A DNA stretch of 64,000 bases from JADLHS01 sp039806955 (GCA_039806955.1 JBDHQI010000007.1:62001-126000); one strand, 5' to 3'. Counted from the stretch's first letter, positions 24,865 through 34,160 are shown. The notes: a model not told the origin generated them from the letters alone. Translations and numbers: made by a program.

Positions 24865-26205
24865 TTAGAGTCCCATTTTCTTTTTGCGCTCATAAAGGGT
24901 GCCCCGTGAAATGCCGAGCAACTGCGCGGCTTCCTCCATGGTTTTGGTTTGCGCGAGCACCCGACGGATGTGCTCGGTTTCAATCTGATCCAGCGACACC
25001 TTCATGCCCACGCTTACTTCCGCCGGGGCACCCCAATTGTGGGGATCGAACAGATCCGGTAAATCCGCAGGCACGATCTCGCCGCCATTGGCAAAGATGA
25101 CCGCGTGTTCGATGACGTTGCGCAATTCGCGCAAATTTCCCGGCCAATGATAGGCTTCGAGCGCGGCCCAGGTTGCCGTCGAAAATCCGGTGAGGCGCTT
25201 GCCGCATTGTGCGCTGAAAAATTTAAGGCAACCCGCCGCCAGCGTTTTGAGGTCCCGCCGCCGCTCCCGTAACGGCGGCATCCGAATCGCGATCACGTTC
25301 AGCCGGTAAAATAAATCTTCGCGAAACGTCTTTTCCGCGACGGCGGTGGTGAGGTTGCGATTGGTGGCGGCGATTACCCGCACGTTGGCGCGGCGCATTT
25401 TGGCTTCGCCCACGCGTTCGTATTCTTTCTCTTGCAACAGCCGGAGCAGCTTGGGTTGAATCGCCAGCGGCAGCTCGCCGATTTCATCCAGGAACAAGGT
25501 GCCGCCCTCGGCCAGGGCGACTTTGCCCCACGTGTCGCTCGAAGCGCCGGTGTAAGCGCCTTTCACCCGACCGAACAATTCACTTTCCAACAACTCGGAC
25601 GAGAGGCTGGGGCAATTGATGGTCACGAACGGTTTATCCTTGAACGGACTGCGCTCGTGCATCGCCCGCGCCAGCATGCTTTTGCCCGTGCCGCTCTCCC
25701 CCAGCAACAGCACCGTGGCCGCTGAATCCGCCGCGCGAAACGCCAGGCTGAACACTTTTTCCATGGCTGGCTCGGCCGATTCCATGACCGTCGGCGGCGT
25801 GTCTCCGGTCAGTTGCGCTTCCAGGGTGGCAATGCGGCCTGACAACGACCGCGCTTCGCTGATTTTGCGCAGCAATTGTCGGATCTGTTCCGGCGTAAAT
25901 GGTTTGGGGATGTAATCTTTTGCCCCGCGTCGCATCGCTTCCACCGCGCTGTCAATCGAGGCGTAGGCGGTGAACACCACCACGTCGAGATTCGCGTTGT
26001 TGCGGAGTAGTTGCGGCAGCACCTCCAAACCGTTTTCACCTTCAAGCTTCAGATCGAGAAAACACAGATCGAATTGTGCCCGCTCCAGTTCGCGCAGTGC
26101 CGCTGCGGTGTCCGCCACGCCCACCACCTCGCATCCCAACCCTTTCAGCATCACGGCCAGAGTGGTGCGAATGCTCGCTTCGTCGTCGAGAATCAGAATA
26201 CGCAT
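24865..26205 (-). CDS. Sigma-54-dependent response regulator (NtrC family)
   Basis: 446 residues from the ATG at 26205 (MRILILDDEAS), the canonical receiver start; longer in-frame starts add unrelated sequence. Receiver domain with phosphoacceptor Asp51 (CFLDLKLEGENG) and Lys in FIPKPFTP-like YIPKPFTP. The AAA+ domain has Walker A GESGTGKSML, the sigma-54-contacting loop as GAYTGA instead of GAFTGA (Tyr is a tolerated variant), Walker B GGTLFLDEIGELP and the Arg finger region. C-terminal Fis-type helix-turn-helix EEAAQLLGISRGTLYERKKKMG. It is transcribed before the histidine kinase. Targets unknown; no sigma-54 box was recognised nearby. Confidence 0.94.
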   Translation of the reverse strand: MRILILDDEASIRTTLAVMLKGLGCEVVGVADTAAALRELERAQFDLCFLDLKLEGENGLEVLPQLLRNNANLDVVVFTAYASIDSAVEAMRRGAKDYIPKPFTPEQIRQLLRKISEARSLSGRIATLEAQLTGDTPPTVMESAEPAMEKVFSLAFRAADSAATVLLLGESGTGKSMLARAMHERSPFKDKPFVTINCPSLSSELLESELFGRVKGAYTGASSDTWGKVALAEGGTLFLDEIGELPLAIQPKLLRLLQEKEYERVGEAKMRRANVRVIAATNRNLTTAVAEKTFREDLFYRLNVIAIRMPPLRERRRDLKTLAAGCLKFFSAQCGKRLTGFSTATWAALEAYHWPGNLRELRNVIEHAVIFANGGEIVPADLPDLFDPHNWGAPAEVSVGMKVSLDQIETEHIRRVLAQTKTMEEAAQLLGISRGTLYERKKKMGL

Positions 26206-26664
26206 GAATTGGTGGGGCCGTTCAGAATGGATTTCTCGCAGCCGATCCTGATCCGATCCCGCTGTAATGGTAAAGGTCATGCGCCGGTGAGGCGAGCAGG
26301 TTTCTCGCCGGCCCTCATTACGCGCCGGAATCCGCAACGACTCCGGCGCGGTGGCGGAATCCCGTTGCGGCTTCGACTAATTTCTGAACGTCGCTCGTTC
26401 AGATTTTGCACCGGCTCTCGTCGCGCCCGCCCGCCCTTGTCTTTTGCGCGAACTTTTTTGCGTCTCTGCTTCCGTTCGCTCGTTGGTGCGAATCGTTGGA
26501 TTGCCGCGCACTTCTTCTCTTTTAACTGCGGCTATTTTTTCAGCCACCCGGAGCGTGCGTTTCGCATCCGCGCTCATGGCATTGCCGCTGCTAAGGCGAC
26601 TGCGTGCGAGTGCCTCTTTTCCAGAGGGTGAAGGGAGGTTGAACCAGATGCCAGTAGTTGCCTT
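26206..26664. other. 459-bp gap between divergent genes
   Basis: This lies between the leftward response regulator and the rightward fibronectin-type gene and should hold both promoters. Short open frames exist on both strands but none has convincing protein character or a good ribosome site. I see no repeat or RNA gene in it. Confidence 0.4.
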
Positions 26665-27510
26665 ATGCGGAAAAATGTTGTGTTCCCGTGGAGCTCTCGG
26701 CTCCTTGTCATTCTGCCTGGATTGATTCTGCCGTGGCTCAGTTGGGCGCAGGAACTGGCTGCTCCCGTCAAGCTGCGTTGGAACGCCGCCGCGGATTCCA
26801 ACGTGGCTGGTTACGCCGTGTATTTCGGACCGACGGTCACCGGCGCGTTGCAGCGGGTGGGTGTCGGCACCAACCTGGAAGTTACGCTTTCCAATCTATA
26901 TGTGGGAACGACCTACCGGATTTACGCGGTTTCATACAACGCGTTCGACTTGGAAAGCATTCCCTCGAATGAACTGCTTTACACGCCCACCGTTTCCGCC
27001 GTGCCGCCGACGGGTCAGAACGGCCGATTACAAATCACCCGGCTCGCCGACGGGCGTATGCGGTTAAACACCACTGCGACCTCGGGCACGGTGGCGGCCA
27101 TTCAATTTGCCCCCACGCCCAATGCGGTTTACTGGCAGACGTTGACCAACGTCACCGCCAATCGCACCGGCCAGATCATCGCGCTGGACGCCGCCGCCGC
27201 GTCGGTGGCGCAGCGGTTTTATCGGTTTGTCTCCGGTCCGCAACCGTTGCTCTCGCGGATCACGCTCACGCCGCCGACCAATGGCACGCTGCGGCTCGAA
27301 TGGCTGGCGCCGCCCGGCGCCGTGACGCAGTTGCAATCCGCCGGCAGTCCCAACGCAAAAATCTGGAACCCGCGCGCCACCCTCACGGCCGATGCCGAAG
27401 GTCGCACGGAGTATTGGACTCCCGTGTCGCCGACCTCGGAAGCGCAATTTTATCGGGTCATGATGGTGTCAGAGCCTACAACCTTATCGGGAACGCCGCG
27501 CTTCCGGTGA
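26665..27510 (+). CDS. Secreted fibronectin type III protein, probably 3'-truncated
   Basis: 281 residues with a signal peptide (hydrophobic about 13-27, cut after SWAQ) and one FnIII domain at about 32-115 (VKLRWNAAADSNVAGYAVYFG, TTYRIYAVSYNAFDLES). After that come two or three short beta repeats ending in FYRF/FYRV, the kind found at ends of Verrucomicrobia surface proteins (QRFYRFVSGPQPLLSR, AQFYRVMMV). After about residue 266 the sequence becomes unlike the rest (SEPTTLSGTPRFR). I infer that the gene was interrupted near 27470 and that its 3' part is the fragment at 28880-29313. Function: probably cell-surface binding. Confidence 0.65.
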   Translation: MRKNVVFPWSSRLLVILPGLILPWLSWAQELAAPVKLRWNAAADSNVAGYAVYFGPTVTGALQRVGVGTNLEVTLSNLYVGTTYRIYAVSYNAFDLESIPSNELLYTPTVSAVPPTGQNGRLQITRLADGRMRLNTTATSGTVAAIQFAPTPNAVYWQTLTNVTANRTGQIIALDAAAASVAQRFYRFVSGPQPLLSRITLTPPTNGTLRLEWLAPPGAVTQLQSAGSPNAKIWNPRATLTADAEGRTEYWTPVSPTSEAQFYRVMMVSEPTTLSGTPRFR

Positions 27511-27599
27511 CGCTCCTGCTGGTTGACGTGGATTTCAAAATTTTGCCAACGCCCACCCAAGCCTGGCGACAAGTGGTGGTCGCCATCGCCGGAGTCAAA

Positions 27600-28465
27600 T
27601 CGGATGCTTCCCGATATGATTATCGTAAGGGTGGTTTGACGGCGTGGCGACAAAAGGTTGACGCAACCCCCCTTTCGGTCATTACCCCTGCTGCAGTCGC
27701 CGATTGGAAAATTGCCCGCCTGCACCGGGCGGGCAGCGATCCACGACGGAAGCTCGAAGTCAACCGATCTTTCAATAGTTGGCTACGAAATACGAAAAGT
27801 CTTTTCAGCGACGCGATCATCTGCAACCAAACTTCCGCATAAAAGTTCCCAAATTCAAAGTGCCGAACGGCCAGCGCGGCGAACGGGAGGTGTACTGGTT
27901 TGAGACCGTGGACTTCGAGCGGCCTGGTTCAATGAAATTCCAAGCGCCGGTTGGCGTCACTTATGAGGTGCTGGTAACCAAAGCGCGTCATGAACTGCGC
28001 GCAGCAAGTCCCGAAGCGTACAAACTGTTCCTCCTTTGTCTTTGTGCTGGCCTTCGCCGGGGCGAAGCGGACGTGTGCCTGTGGACGCAATTGAATGGGG
28101 ACGACAATTCAATTCGAATCGAAGCCAACGGATACATCGAACCCAAGCACGGTTCAGGCGGCACTGTGTATGTTGCCCCGCCATTGATGAAAGAACTGCA
28201 CAGTTTCAAAGAACCGGGGCAAGACGGCTTCGTGGTCAATTCGCCTTTGGAGTGGAAGGCAACGACATATCTGCGCTACCGCTGCGAACCGCATTGGGGA
28301 ACGCTCACCGAGTGGTTGGAGAGCAACGGTATCAACGCGAGGAAGAAAGTTCATGAGCTGCGAAAGCTTTTTGGTGATGCCATCGTCAAACGAAACGGAA
28401 TCTTCGCTGGCAGTGCTCAACTTCGGCACTCGACGATTCAGATGTTCGCCGACACCGCACGCGAT
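27600..28465 (+). pseudogene. Tyrosine recombinase (phage-type integrase) remnant, frameshifted and missing the nucleophile
   Basis: The N-terminal SAM-like part reads in one frame (YDYRKGGLTAWRQKVDAT, then NSWLRNTKSLFSDAI) until a stop at 27840; the catalytic part continues in another frame (open from 27779 to 28498). Box I Arg is in LLCLCAGLRRGEADV and the His-x-x-Arg of box II in VHELRKLFGDAI, then LRHSTIQMFAD. The expected HY nucleophile motif is replaced by sequence that belongs, on the other strand, to a relaxase fragment. So the gene has at least one frameshift and has lost its catalytic Tyr. It is probably not active. It resembles integrases found scattered in Verrucomicrobia genomes. 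Confidence 0.7.
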
Positions 28466-28880
28466 AATCGCGCCCATCTTGTCCAGCCGTTCAAATGAGT
28501 CGCCCAACTTGCCCGCTGCCGCCGCTTCGACGGCTTGCCGATACGACCTGATTCGTTTGCGTTCCGCCTCGTCACGACCGAGAGTCGGGTCTTGCCGCCG
28601 AATTTTATGAAGCTCGACTGGCTTCACCCCGGCGTGACGTTCGATGGCGAGCAGGGCGTCTGAAGCCTCGACTGCTCCGTGTTGCCGCGTATCGCCGGAG
28701 AGAACCAGCCGTCCGTGCCGCTCATGCATCAGCCGGATAAGCTCCAACATCTGGTGTCCGCCAATCTGACCAGCTTCGTCCACGACGATGACTGCGCTTT
28801 CGGGCAATTCGCGCTTGAGCAGAAAATTGGCAACCGTCGTGAGCGACGGAAATCCCGCTTTTTCCATCTCTACGACTTGC
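28430..28880 (-). pseudogene. MobF-type relaxase (TrwC/TraA-like) helicase-domain fragment
   Basis: Minus-strand frame encoding a Walker B region of a RecD-like helicase domain: ESAVIVVDEAGQIGGHQML, then GRLVLSGDTRQHGAVEASD and ELHKIRRQDP, with downstream KRIRSYRQAVEAAAAGKLG and FERLDKMGA. These are the motifs of the ATPase half of conjugative relaxases. Walker A and the relaxase domain are absent: an in-frame stop lies just upstream of about 28880. At its 3' side it runs into the integrase remnant. It is a relic of a conjugative or mobilisable element. Confidence 0.7.
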
Positions 28881-29313
28881 TGGCACTGTTACAAGTCCAT
28901 TTGTCAGCAACGCATCAGGTTATGTTTTACAAACCAGTGAGACAATGCTTGCGGATTCCGGCCGTGCGGCATATTCGTTTACTGTGACCAATGTTGGTAA
29001 TTATCTGATCGCAATGCTGGTGAATGCGCCCGACGCTGCCGCCAATTCCTTGTTTGTCAACATTGATACTGAACCCACCGATCCGTTGGCGATTTGGGAT
29101 ATTCCTGTTACGTCAGGGTTTGAGAGCCGGACGGTGGCATGGCGAGGAACGGGCACTGATGTCATCAGTCAGTTCGACCCAAAGATTTTCAGCCTTTCGA
29201 CGGGCACACATCAGCTTATCATCCGTGGCCGGGAGGCGAATGTGCAATTTTCACAGGTATCAGTCGTAAAAATGCCTGGACCTCCTTCCAGTTTGACTAC
29301 CATTTCGCAGTGA
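28880..29313 (+). pseudogene. 3' fragment of a secreted-protein gene (carbohydrate-binding-like domain)
   Basis: The frame is open from about 28866 to the stop at 29313 and, from about 28882, reads GTVTSPFVSNASGYVLQTSE, then YSFTVTNVGNYLIAMLVNAPD, LFVNIDTEPTDPLAIWDIP and GTHQLIIRGREANVQFSQVSV. This beta-sandwich module is familiar from the C-terminal ends of fibronectin-type surface proteins of Verrucomicrobia. There is no signal peptide or suitable start; the first ATG (28945) lies inside the domain. I infer it is the missing 3' end of the gene at 26665-27510, displaced by about 1.4 kb of mobile-element remnants. Confidence 0.6.
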
Positions 29314-29493
29314 TGGTGATTTTGGCGCAAACAGCAAGGCGCATTACGCCAGGAGCGCTTGTGCTCTTGGCCGGTCTTTCCGCCGACAGCGAAAATTTTC
29401 ATCTGCCTCAACAATTAGGCTGCGTATCATCTGATAGACAACCTTCGGTCGGCTTGGTGGGCACGGGAGGCGGAATCGAAACTCATTTTTGAA

Positions 29494-30426
29494 ATGAAAG
29501 TCTTGATTACTGGTGGAGCCGGTTTTATTGGCAGTCATATCGTTGAATATTTTCAAGGGCAGGCTGAAGTCATCGTGTTCGATAATCTGCGCTCGGGTTT
29601 CCGACGCAACTTGAACGGTCTGGAACACCGCTTTGTGGAGGCTTCAATTCTGGATCGAGCGGCGCTACGAGCGGCGTTGTTGGGAGTGGACTATGTGTTC
29701 CATTTGGCGGCAATGATCAGTGTGCCGGAGTCTATGACCAGACCGATCGAGTGCAATCAACTCAACACGGAGGGGACATTGGTGGTACTGGAGGAAGCGG
29801 CGCGGGCTGGAGTAAAAAAGCTCGTGTTCAGCAGTTCCGCGGCAATTTATGGCAACAATCCGATCAGCCCCAAAGTGGAGACGTTGTTGCCAGAGCCGAA
29901 AAGTCCGTACGCGATCACCAAACTGGATGGCGAGCATTATTGCAAGATGTTTGCGGACGAAGGGCGGTTGCAATCCACTTGCCTGCGTTACTTCAATGTC
30001 TTTGGCCCGCGTCAGGATCCGGCCAGCCAATATGCCGCCGCCGTGCCAATCTTTGTCCATCACGCGGTGAATCATCAGCCGATCACGATCCATGGCGACG
30101 GCGAACAAACGCGGGATTTCATCTATGTCAAAGATATTGCTGCCGCTAACGCATTTTTTGCCCTGAACTCACCGGTGACCGGCGTGGTCAACGTGGCGTA
30201 TGGCGCTAGAGTTTCCATTAAGGAACTTGCAGCTCAAATCTGCGTGTTGACGAATTCACGGTCAGAGATTAAATACGCTCCGGAGCGGTTGGGCGATGTG
30301 AAGCATTCCCTCGCCGCGATCGACCGATTGCGGGCGGTGGGATTCCAGCCGACGTCCAACTTCATAGAAGGGCTGGCGGCGACGGTCGCCTATTTCCGTT
30401 CGCTTCAAGCCACGGCAAAGCCTTGA
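29494..30426 (+). CDS. NAD-dependent sugar-nucleotide epimerase/dehydratase
   Basis: 310 residues, full length for the extended short-chain dehydrogenase family. Motifs: GGAGFIGSHIVEYF (NAD site), FHLAAMISVPESM, the catalytic SSSAAIYG and YAITK (Tyr-x-x-x-Lys), FNVFGPRQDP and HGDGEQTRDFIYVKDIA. It most resembles UDP-glucose/UDP-GlcNAc 4-epimerases of the WbpP/Gne group. It supplies sugar nucleotides for surface polysaccharide. It is followed directly by a broken chain-length gene, so it looks like the survivor of a decayed polysaccharide cluster. Confidence 0.9.
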   Translation: MKVLITGGAGFIGSHIVEYFQGQAEVIVFDNLRSGFRRNLNGLEHRFVEASILDRAALRAALLGVDYVFHLAAMISVPESMTRPIECNQLNTEGTLVVLEEAARAGVKKLVFSSSAAIYGNNPISPKVETLLPEPKSPYAITKLDGEHYCKMFADEGRLQSTCLRYFNVFGPRQDPASQYAAAVPIFVHHAVNHQPITIHGDGEQTRDFIYVKDIAAANAFFALNSPVTGVVNVAYGARVSIKELAAQICVLTNSRSEIKYAPERLGDVKHSLAAIDRLRAVGFQPTSNFIEGLAATVAYFRSLQATAKP

Positions 30427-30434
30427 GTGCGGTC

Positions 30435-31170
30435 ATGAAATTCGCGTTGGTATCGGCAGTCAATAACGATGAAGTGTTACAGCGTTGTCTGCTGGGTTCG
30501 GCGGCCGTCGAAGAGGAGTTGACTCAAGATGCGATGGATTCTTATTCGGACTTGCTTACTCAGATTCAAGCGATGAAACAAGCCCGGCAAAGAGCCATCG
30601 TCGTGGATGATTTGACCACGAATCATCCGTCGGTTTTGAAGCTGGACATCAAAATTCAGGAACTGCTTCGGCAGAAACTGTCACTGGAGATGCAACATGC
30701 CGCCTTGACCAACTACGTCGCGGACCGACCGCGAGTGACGGGGGAACGTCCAGTAATGCGCCGGTAATCACGGTGGAAATGGAGCGACAAGCCATCGAGC
30801 GGCTCACCCGGACCGTGCAAGCGGATGAATTGATGTTGACCAATCTTAAGCAGGAAGCCTTTCGATTGATGGAACTTGAGCCAAAGGTTTCGGAGTTAGA
30901 ACGCATGCGCAAGGCTGCGGAAGAAGATTATGAATTCTATCGCGCCACCCTCGAAAAGGCGAATAAAGAGGAGGGCGGCCAGGGCGGTATGGGCAACATG
31001 CAGAAAATGCAGTCACCCACCCCGCCCAAGTTGAACGAGAATGTCACGCCGACAATGTCGGGTTGCGGCCTGAACGCTTTGAATCCCGGCCAGCATGATG
31101 GTGAAGAGGAGCCGGTTGAGTTGTCGTCTGAATTGCATAAGGTGATTAAGCAGTCCGGTTCTTGTGGCGT
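30435..31170 (+). pseudogene. Wzz/GumC-like chain-length determinant fragment, frameshifted
   Basis: Two plus-strand frames join into one coiled-coil protein. The first (from 30435) reads DLLTQIQAMKQARQRAIVVD, then HPSVLKLDIKIQELLRQKL and stops at 30767. The second, shifted by one base near a GGGGG run at about 30738-30742, reads SSNAPVITVEMERQAIERL, AEEDYEFYRATLEKANKEE and MQKMQSPTPPK. The 'EDYEFYRATLEKA' and 'QSPTPP' blocks are typical of the periplasmic coiled coil and its exit in Wzz/GumC proteins. Both the first transmembrane/Wzz part and the second transmembrane helix are missing. So it is a doubly truncated, frameshifted relic. Confidence 0.65.
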
Positions 31171-31173
31171 CAA

Positions 31174-31551
31174 TCAAAATGATTGGGGCAGACCATTCAG
31201 CAGGCGTGTCGAGGCTTCAACAAGCACCTTGTCATTACGTTGCCTAAGTTTTTCCAAAGCTTTCTTGAGGTCTGACACTTGGGATAAACTTTGGACTTGC
31301 CCGGCAAAACGCTCGCTCCCGAAGAAGGGCGAAATGTAATAAAGTATCTCCGTCACCTGCTGACTCGGAAGATCATCTCCAGAAGAAATTAACAGCCGCA
31401 CCCCAATTTCCACGCATCGAAAATCTTTCGACACGCGGAGCGCGTTCAAAGCGGTAAGACGCACTCTCATGTCGTCGTGTTCCGCCGCCGCAATTTGAAA
31501 GATCTCTTGGAAAGCTGCCTCCAATTCAACCCGAGGAAACTTCGTGGTCAA
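31174..31551 (-). CDS. Hypothetical HEAT-like protein or fragment
   Basis: 125 residues from a TTG at 31551; the frame stays open further upstream into the transposase remnant, so the real 5' end may have been lost. The sequence is helical and HEAT-like (MRVRLTALNALRVSKDF, VTEILYYISPFFGSERF, LKKALEKLRQRNDKVLVEAS). No signal peptide or catalytic motif. It abuts the Wzz-like relic on one side and the transposase relic on the other, so I regard it as a probable truncated gene. Confidence 0.45.
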   Translation of the reverse strand: MTTKFPRVELEAAFQEIFQIAAAEHDDMRVRLTALNALRVSKDFRCVEIGVRLLISSGDDLPSQQVTEILYYISPFFGSERFAGQVQSLSQVSDLKKALEKLRQRNDKVLVEASTRLLNGLPQSF

Positions 31552-31588
31552 GAGGGCTGTGTCTTGGGGGTGTGATTGGAAGTGCCGG

Positions 31589-32145
31589 TCAATTGTGGCC
31601 GAGTTTTGGCGTGGACCCGTAGCGCGACCAGAGTTGGTTGGCGCGGGCCACGCGTAGGCCTGGCATTGCTTCAGCGTTGGTTTCCTTCCACCAACTGCCC
31701 GCCAGTTTGAGCCGCTGTTGAATCACGTGCCGATGGCCGCTTTCAATCTCGCCGGAGCCGATTTCCAGTCCCGCCGTCCGTGCGCCCGCATAGTCCAGAT
31801 GTGGCTACCGTTCGCTCAAGTAGCGGTACGCCGCCCGCACGGGCGCGGTGGGTTGCGTTTGGGCTTCCACGTGTGGCGCTGGGGCACCTGGGCTTGGGGG
31901 TGGGCCTCGGTTTCGCGGGGCCACTGGCCCAAAAGCTCCTGAGCCAATGGGCGCACCTGCGTGCTCACGCGCGCTTCGGCTGCGTCGGCGGTGCAGTCGT
32001 CGGTGACGGATGGGTCGAGTGTATCGGCCAGTTCGTGCAGCCGTGCCAGCACGTCGGGCCGATGCGCCAACCGCTCTTCCAGGGATCGACGGGAAGTGAA
32101 AACGTTTCTGGATTTCGGTAGTTCATCGTTCATGAACCACTTCAA
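31589..32145 (-). pseudogene. Decayed transposase (ISKra4-like, family tentative)
   Basis: The N-terminal part (32145-31816) encodes RRSLEERLAHRPDVLARLHE and TADAAEARVSTQVRPLAQE, as at the start of a transposase. The C-terminal part, in another frame, reads AYRYLSER, a TAG stop, then HLDYAGARTAGLEIGSGEIE and HRHVIQQRLKLAGSWWKE up to a TGA at 31591-31589. 'GLxIGSGxxES...QRLK' is the conserved C-terminal signature of this transposase type. The catalytic core between the two parts is deleted. No clear terminal inverted repeats were found. Inactive insertion-sequence relic. Confidence 0.6.
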
Positions 32146-32363
32146 ATATACAAAATCGTTCCAAGGAGCCAGGCCTGAATCACTTACAAAAAATTAGCCT
32201 TTGACCGTCACTTCCAATCCCACCTCCCCGGCGCGGCGGGTTTGACCAAAAGTCGCGCCGTATGGCGCGCGTTGACCGAGCTGGTTGCCCGGGGTTCCTT
32301 GTCGGTAAAATCCAGACTCGTCAAGCGTATCGTAAATCGTAAGTTCCTCGTGTGCAGAGTTGG

Positions 32364-34160
32364 ATGGACAGTCGGTTGATCGGTCGAGCGCATGAGTTTT
32401 TCCGGCGTCATTGGCGCACGGCGTTTCAACTGCGCAAACGCGTAGTGCTGAGCGAGGAGGCACTGCATCTGGTCATTGCCAGCGTTGTTGGTCTGCTCGG
32501 TGGATTGGTCAATCTCGCGTTTTTTCACGCCATTGAACTGTCCAAAATGGTTTTCCTGCATCGCCTTGGCGATCCTGTGGAAGTGGCCGAAGGACTGTCG
32601 CACTGGGAGCGCATGACCATCCCCATCCTTGGCGGTCTGGTGGCGGGAGCGGTGTTGCACTGGGGATTGCGACTCGCCGGTCGGCAGGGCACAACCAATC
32701 TGCTCGAAGCCGTCGTCGCCGGTGACGGCCAACTGCCCATGCGCTCGGGACTTGTCAAGGCGCTCTCTTCGCTCGTCAGCATCGGCACGGGCGCCTCCAT
32801 TGGACGGGAAGGCGGCATCACGCAACTGGCGGCGACGCTGGCCTCGAAGTTGGGACAACTCGCGCACTGGCCGCCGTACCGGTTGCGTTTGCTCGTTGGT
32901 TGCGGCGCGGCTTCAGGTATTTCCGCCGCCTATAATGCGCCCATTGCCGGCGCGTTGTTCGCGGCCACCATTGTGCTCGATAACATTTCCATGGCGATGT
33001 TTGCGCCGTTGGTACTCTCGTCGGCCGTGGCGGCGGTCGTGTCCCGCAGCTTCTTCGGCATCGCGCCGTGGTATCAAGTGCCCGCCTACGAATTCGCCAA
33101 TCCCGGTCAACTACCCTGGTTTGTGTTTCTTGGCATCGCCTGCGGAATCATGGGAGCGGTCTTCCTGAAAATGATCCGCTTTGCCAAACACCGTTTCGCC
33201 GTTGTGCGGGCGCCAATCTACGTCAAAATGGCCATTGGCGGATTGGCCGTTGGTTTGTTGGCCATCGAATATCCCGGCGTCTGGGGCAATGGCTACGTGG
33301 TCACCAATCGGATTTTGCACAACGAACTGTCCCTGCAAATCCTCGCCGGATTGTTCCTCGCCAAATTGATTGCCACCGTATTCACCGTCGGCTCGGGCAC
33401 GGTGGGCGGCGTGTTCACGCCCACGCTGTTTTTGGGCGCGAGCCTGGGCGGCTTGTTCGGTGCGGGACTGCACGCGCTGGATACCGTGCCCGAACTGCCC
33501 ACCAGCGCGTTTTCCCTGGTCGGCATGGCCAGCGTCCTCGCGGCCACCACCCGCTCGCCATTTCTGGCGATGATCATGGTCTTTGAAATTTCATTGGATT
33601 ACTCGCTCATGCCGCCGCTCATGCTTGGTTGCGTGGTTGCCATCGTGATGGCGAATCGCCTCGAGAAAAGTTCGATCTACACCGAACCGTTGCGGGAACG
33701 CGGCATCGCCACCACCGGCGGCGTCAACCGGCTCGGCCTCGCCACTGCCCAACGGGTGGGCGACGTGATGATTGCGCCCGTGCCGCCCGTGCCTGAAAAT
33801 ACGGTGTTGCCCGACCTCGCCAAACGCTTTTTGACCAGCGCCAATAATTTCATCCCGGTGATTGACGGCGACCGCCGGCTGGTGGGCGTGGTGGCGTTAC
33901 AGGACTTGAAAGAGTATCTCGGCGCCGGGGCGGAACTGCGGGCGGTGATCGCCAGCGACGTGATGCGCCCGCCGCCGCCCGTGGTGACGCCGGATCAACG
34001 CCTGGTGGACGTGTTGAATCTGGCACTGGCCAGCCAGCAACAAAACATCCCCGTGGTCAGCACCTTGAAAGGCATGCGCCTGCTCGGCGCGCTGTCGCGC
34101 ACGCACGTCCTCGGTCTGTTTGCGGAAACCATCGCTGTCCGTCGTAAATCACACCCGTGA
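32364..34160 (+). CDS. ClC-type chloride channel/antiporter with CBS domains
   Basis: 598 residues from the ATG at 32364 (a GTG at 32352 is also possible). About ten to twelve transmembrane segments. ClC motifs: SIGTGASIGREGG with the gating Glu (Glu149 from this ATG), SGISAAYNAPIAGALFA, and GSGTVGGVFTPTLFLGASLGG (the GxFxP anion site). The usual GREGP is GREGG here. Residues from about 455 form a pair of cytoplasmic CBS domains (VGDVMIAPVPPVPEN, ASDVMRPPPPVVTPDQ) that may sense nucleotides. Function: chloride or other anion transport, possibly H+-coupled. Single gene flanked by the mobile-element graveyard. Confidence 0.92.
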   Translation: MDSRLIGRAHEFFRRHWRTAFQLRKRVVLSEEALHLVIASVVGLLGGLVNLAFFHAIELSKMVFLHRLGDPVEVAEGLSHWERMTIPILGGLVAGAVLHWGLRLAGRQGTTNLLEAVVAGDGQLPMRSGLVKALSSLVSIGTGASIGREGGITQLAATLASKLGQLAHWPPYRLRLLVGCGAASGISAAYNAPIAGALFAATIVLDNISMAMFAPLVLSSAVAAVVSRSFFGIAPWYQVPAYEFANPGQLPWFVFLGIACGIMGAVFLKMIRFAKHRFAVVRAPIYVKMAIGGLAVGLLAIEYPGVWGNGYVVTNRILHNELSLQILAGLFLAKLIATVFTVGSGTVGGVFTPTLFLGASLGGLFGAGLHALDTVPELPTSAFSLVGMASVLAATTRSPFLAMIMVFEISLDYSLMPPLMLGCVVAIVMANRLEKSSIYTEPLRERGIATTGGVNRLGLATAQRVGDVMIAPVPPVPENTVLPDLAKRFLTSANNFIPVIDGDRRLVGVVALQDLKEYLGAGAELRAVIASDVMRPPPPVVTPDQRLVDVLNLALASQQQNIPVVSTLKGMRLLGALSRTHVLGLFAETIAVRRKSHP

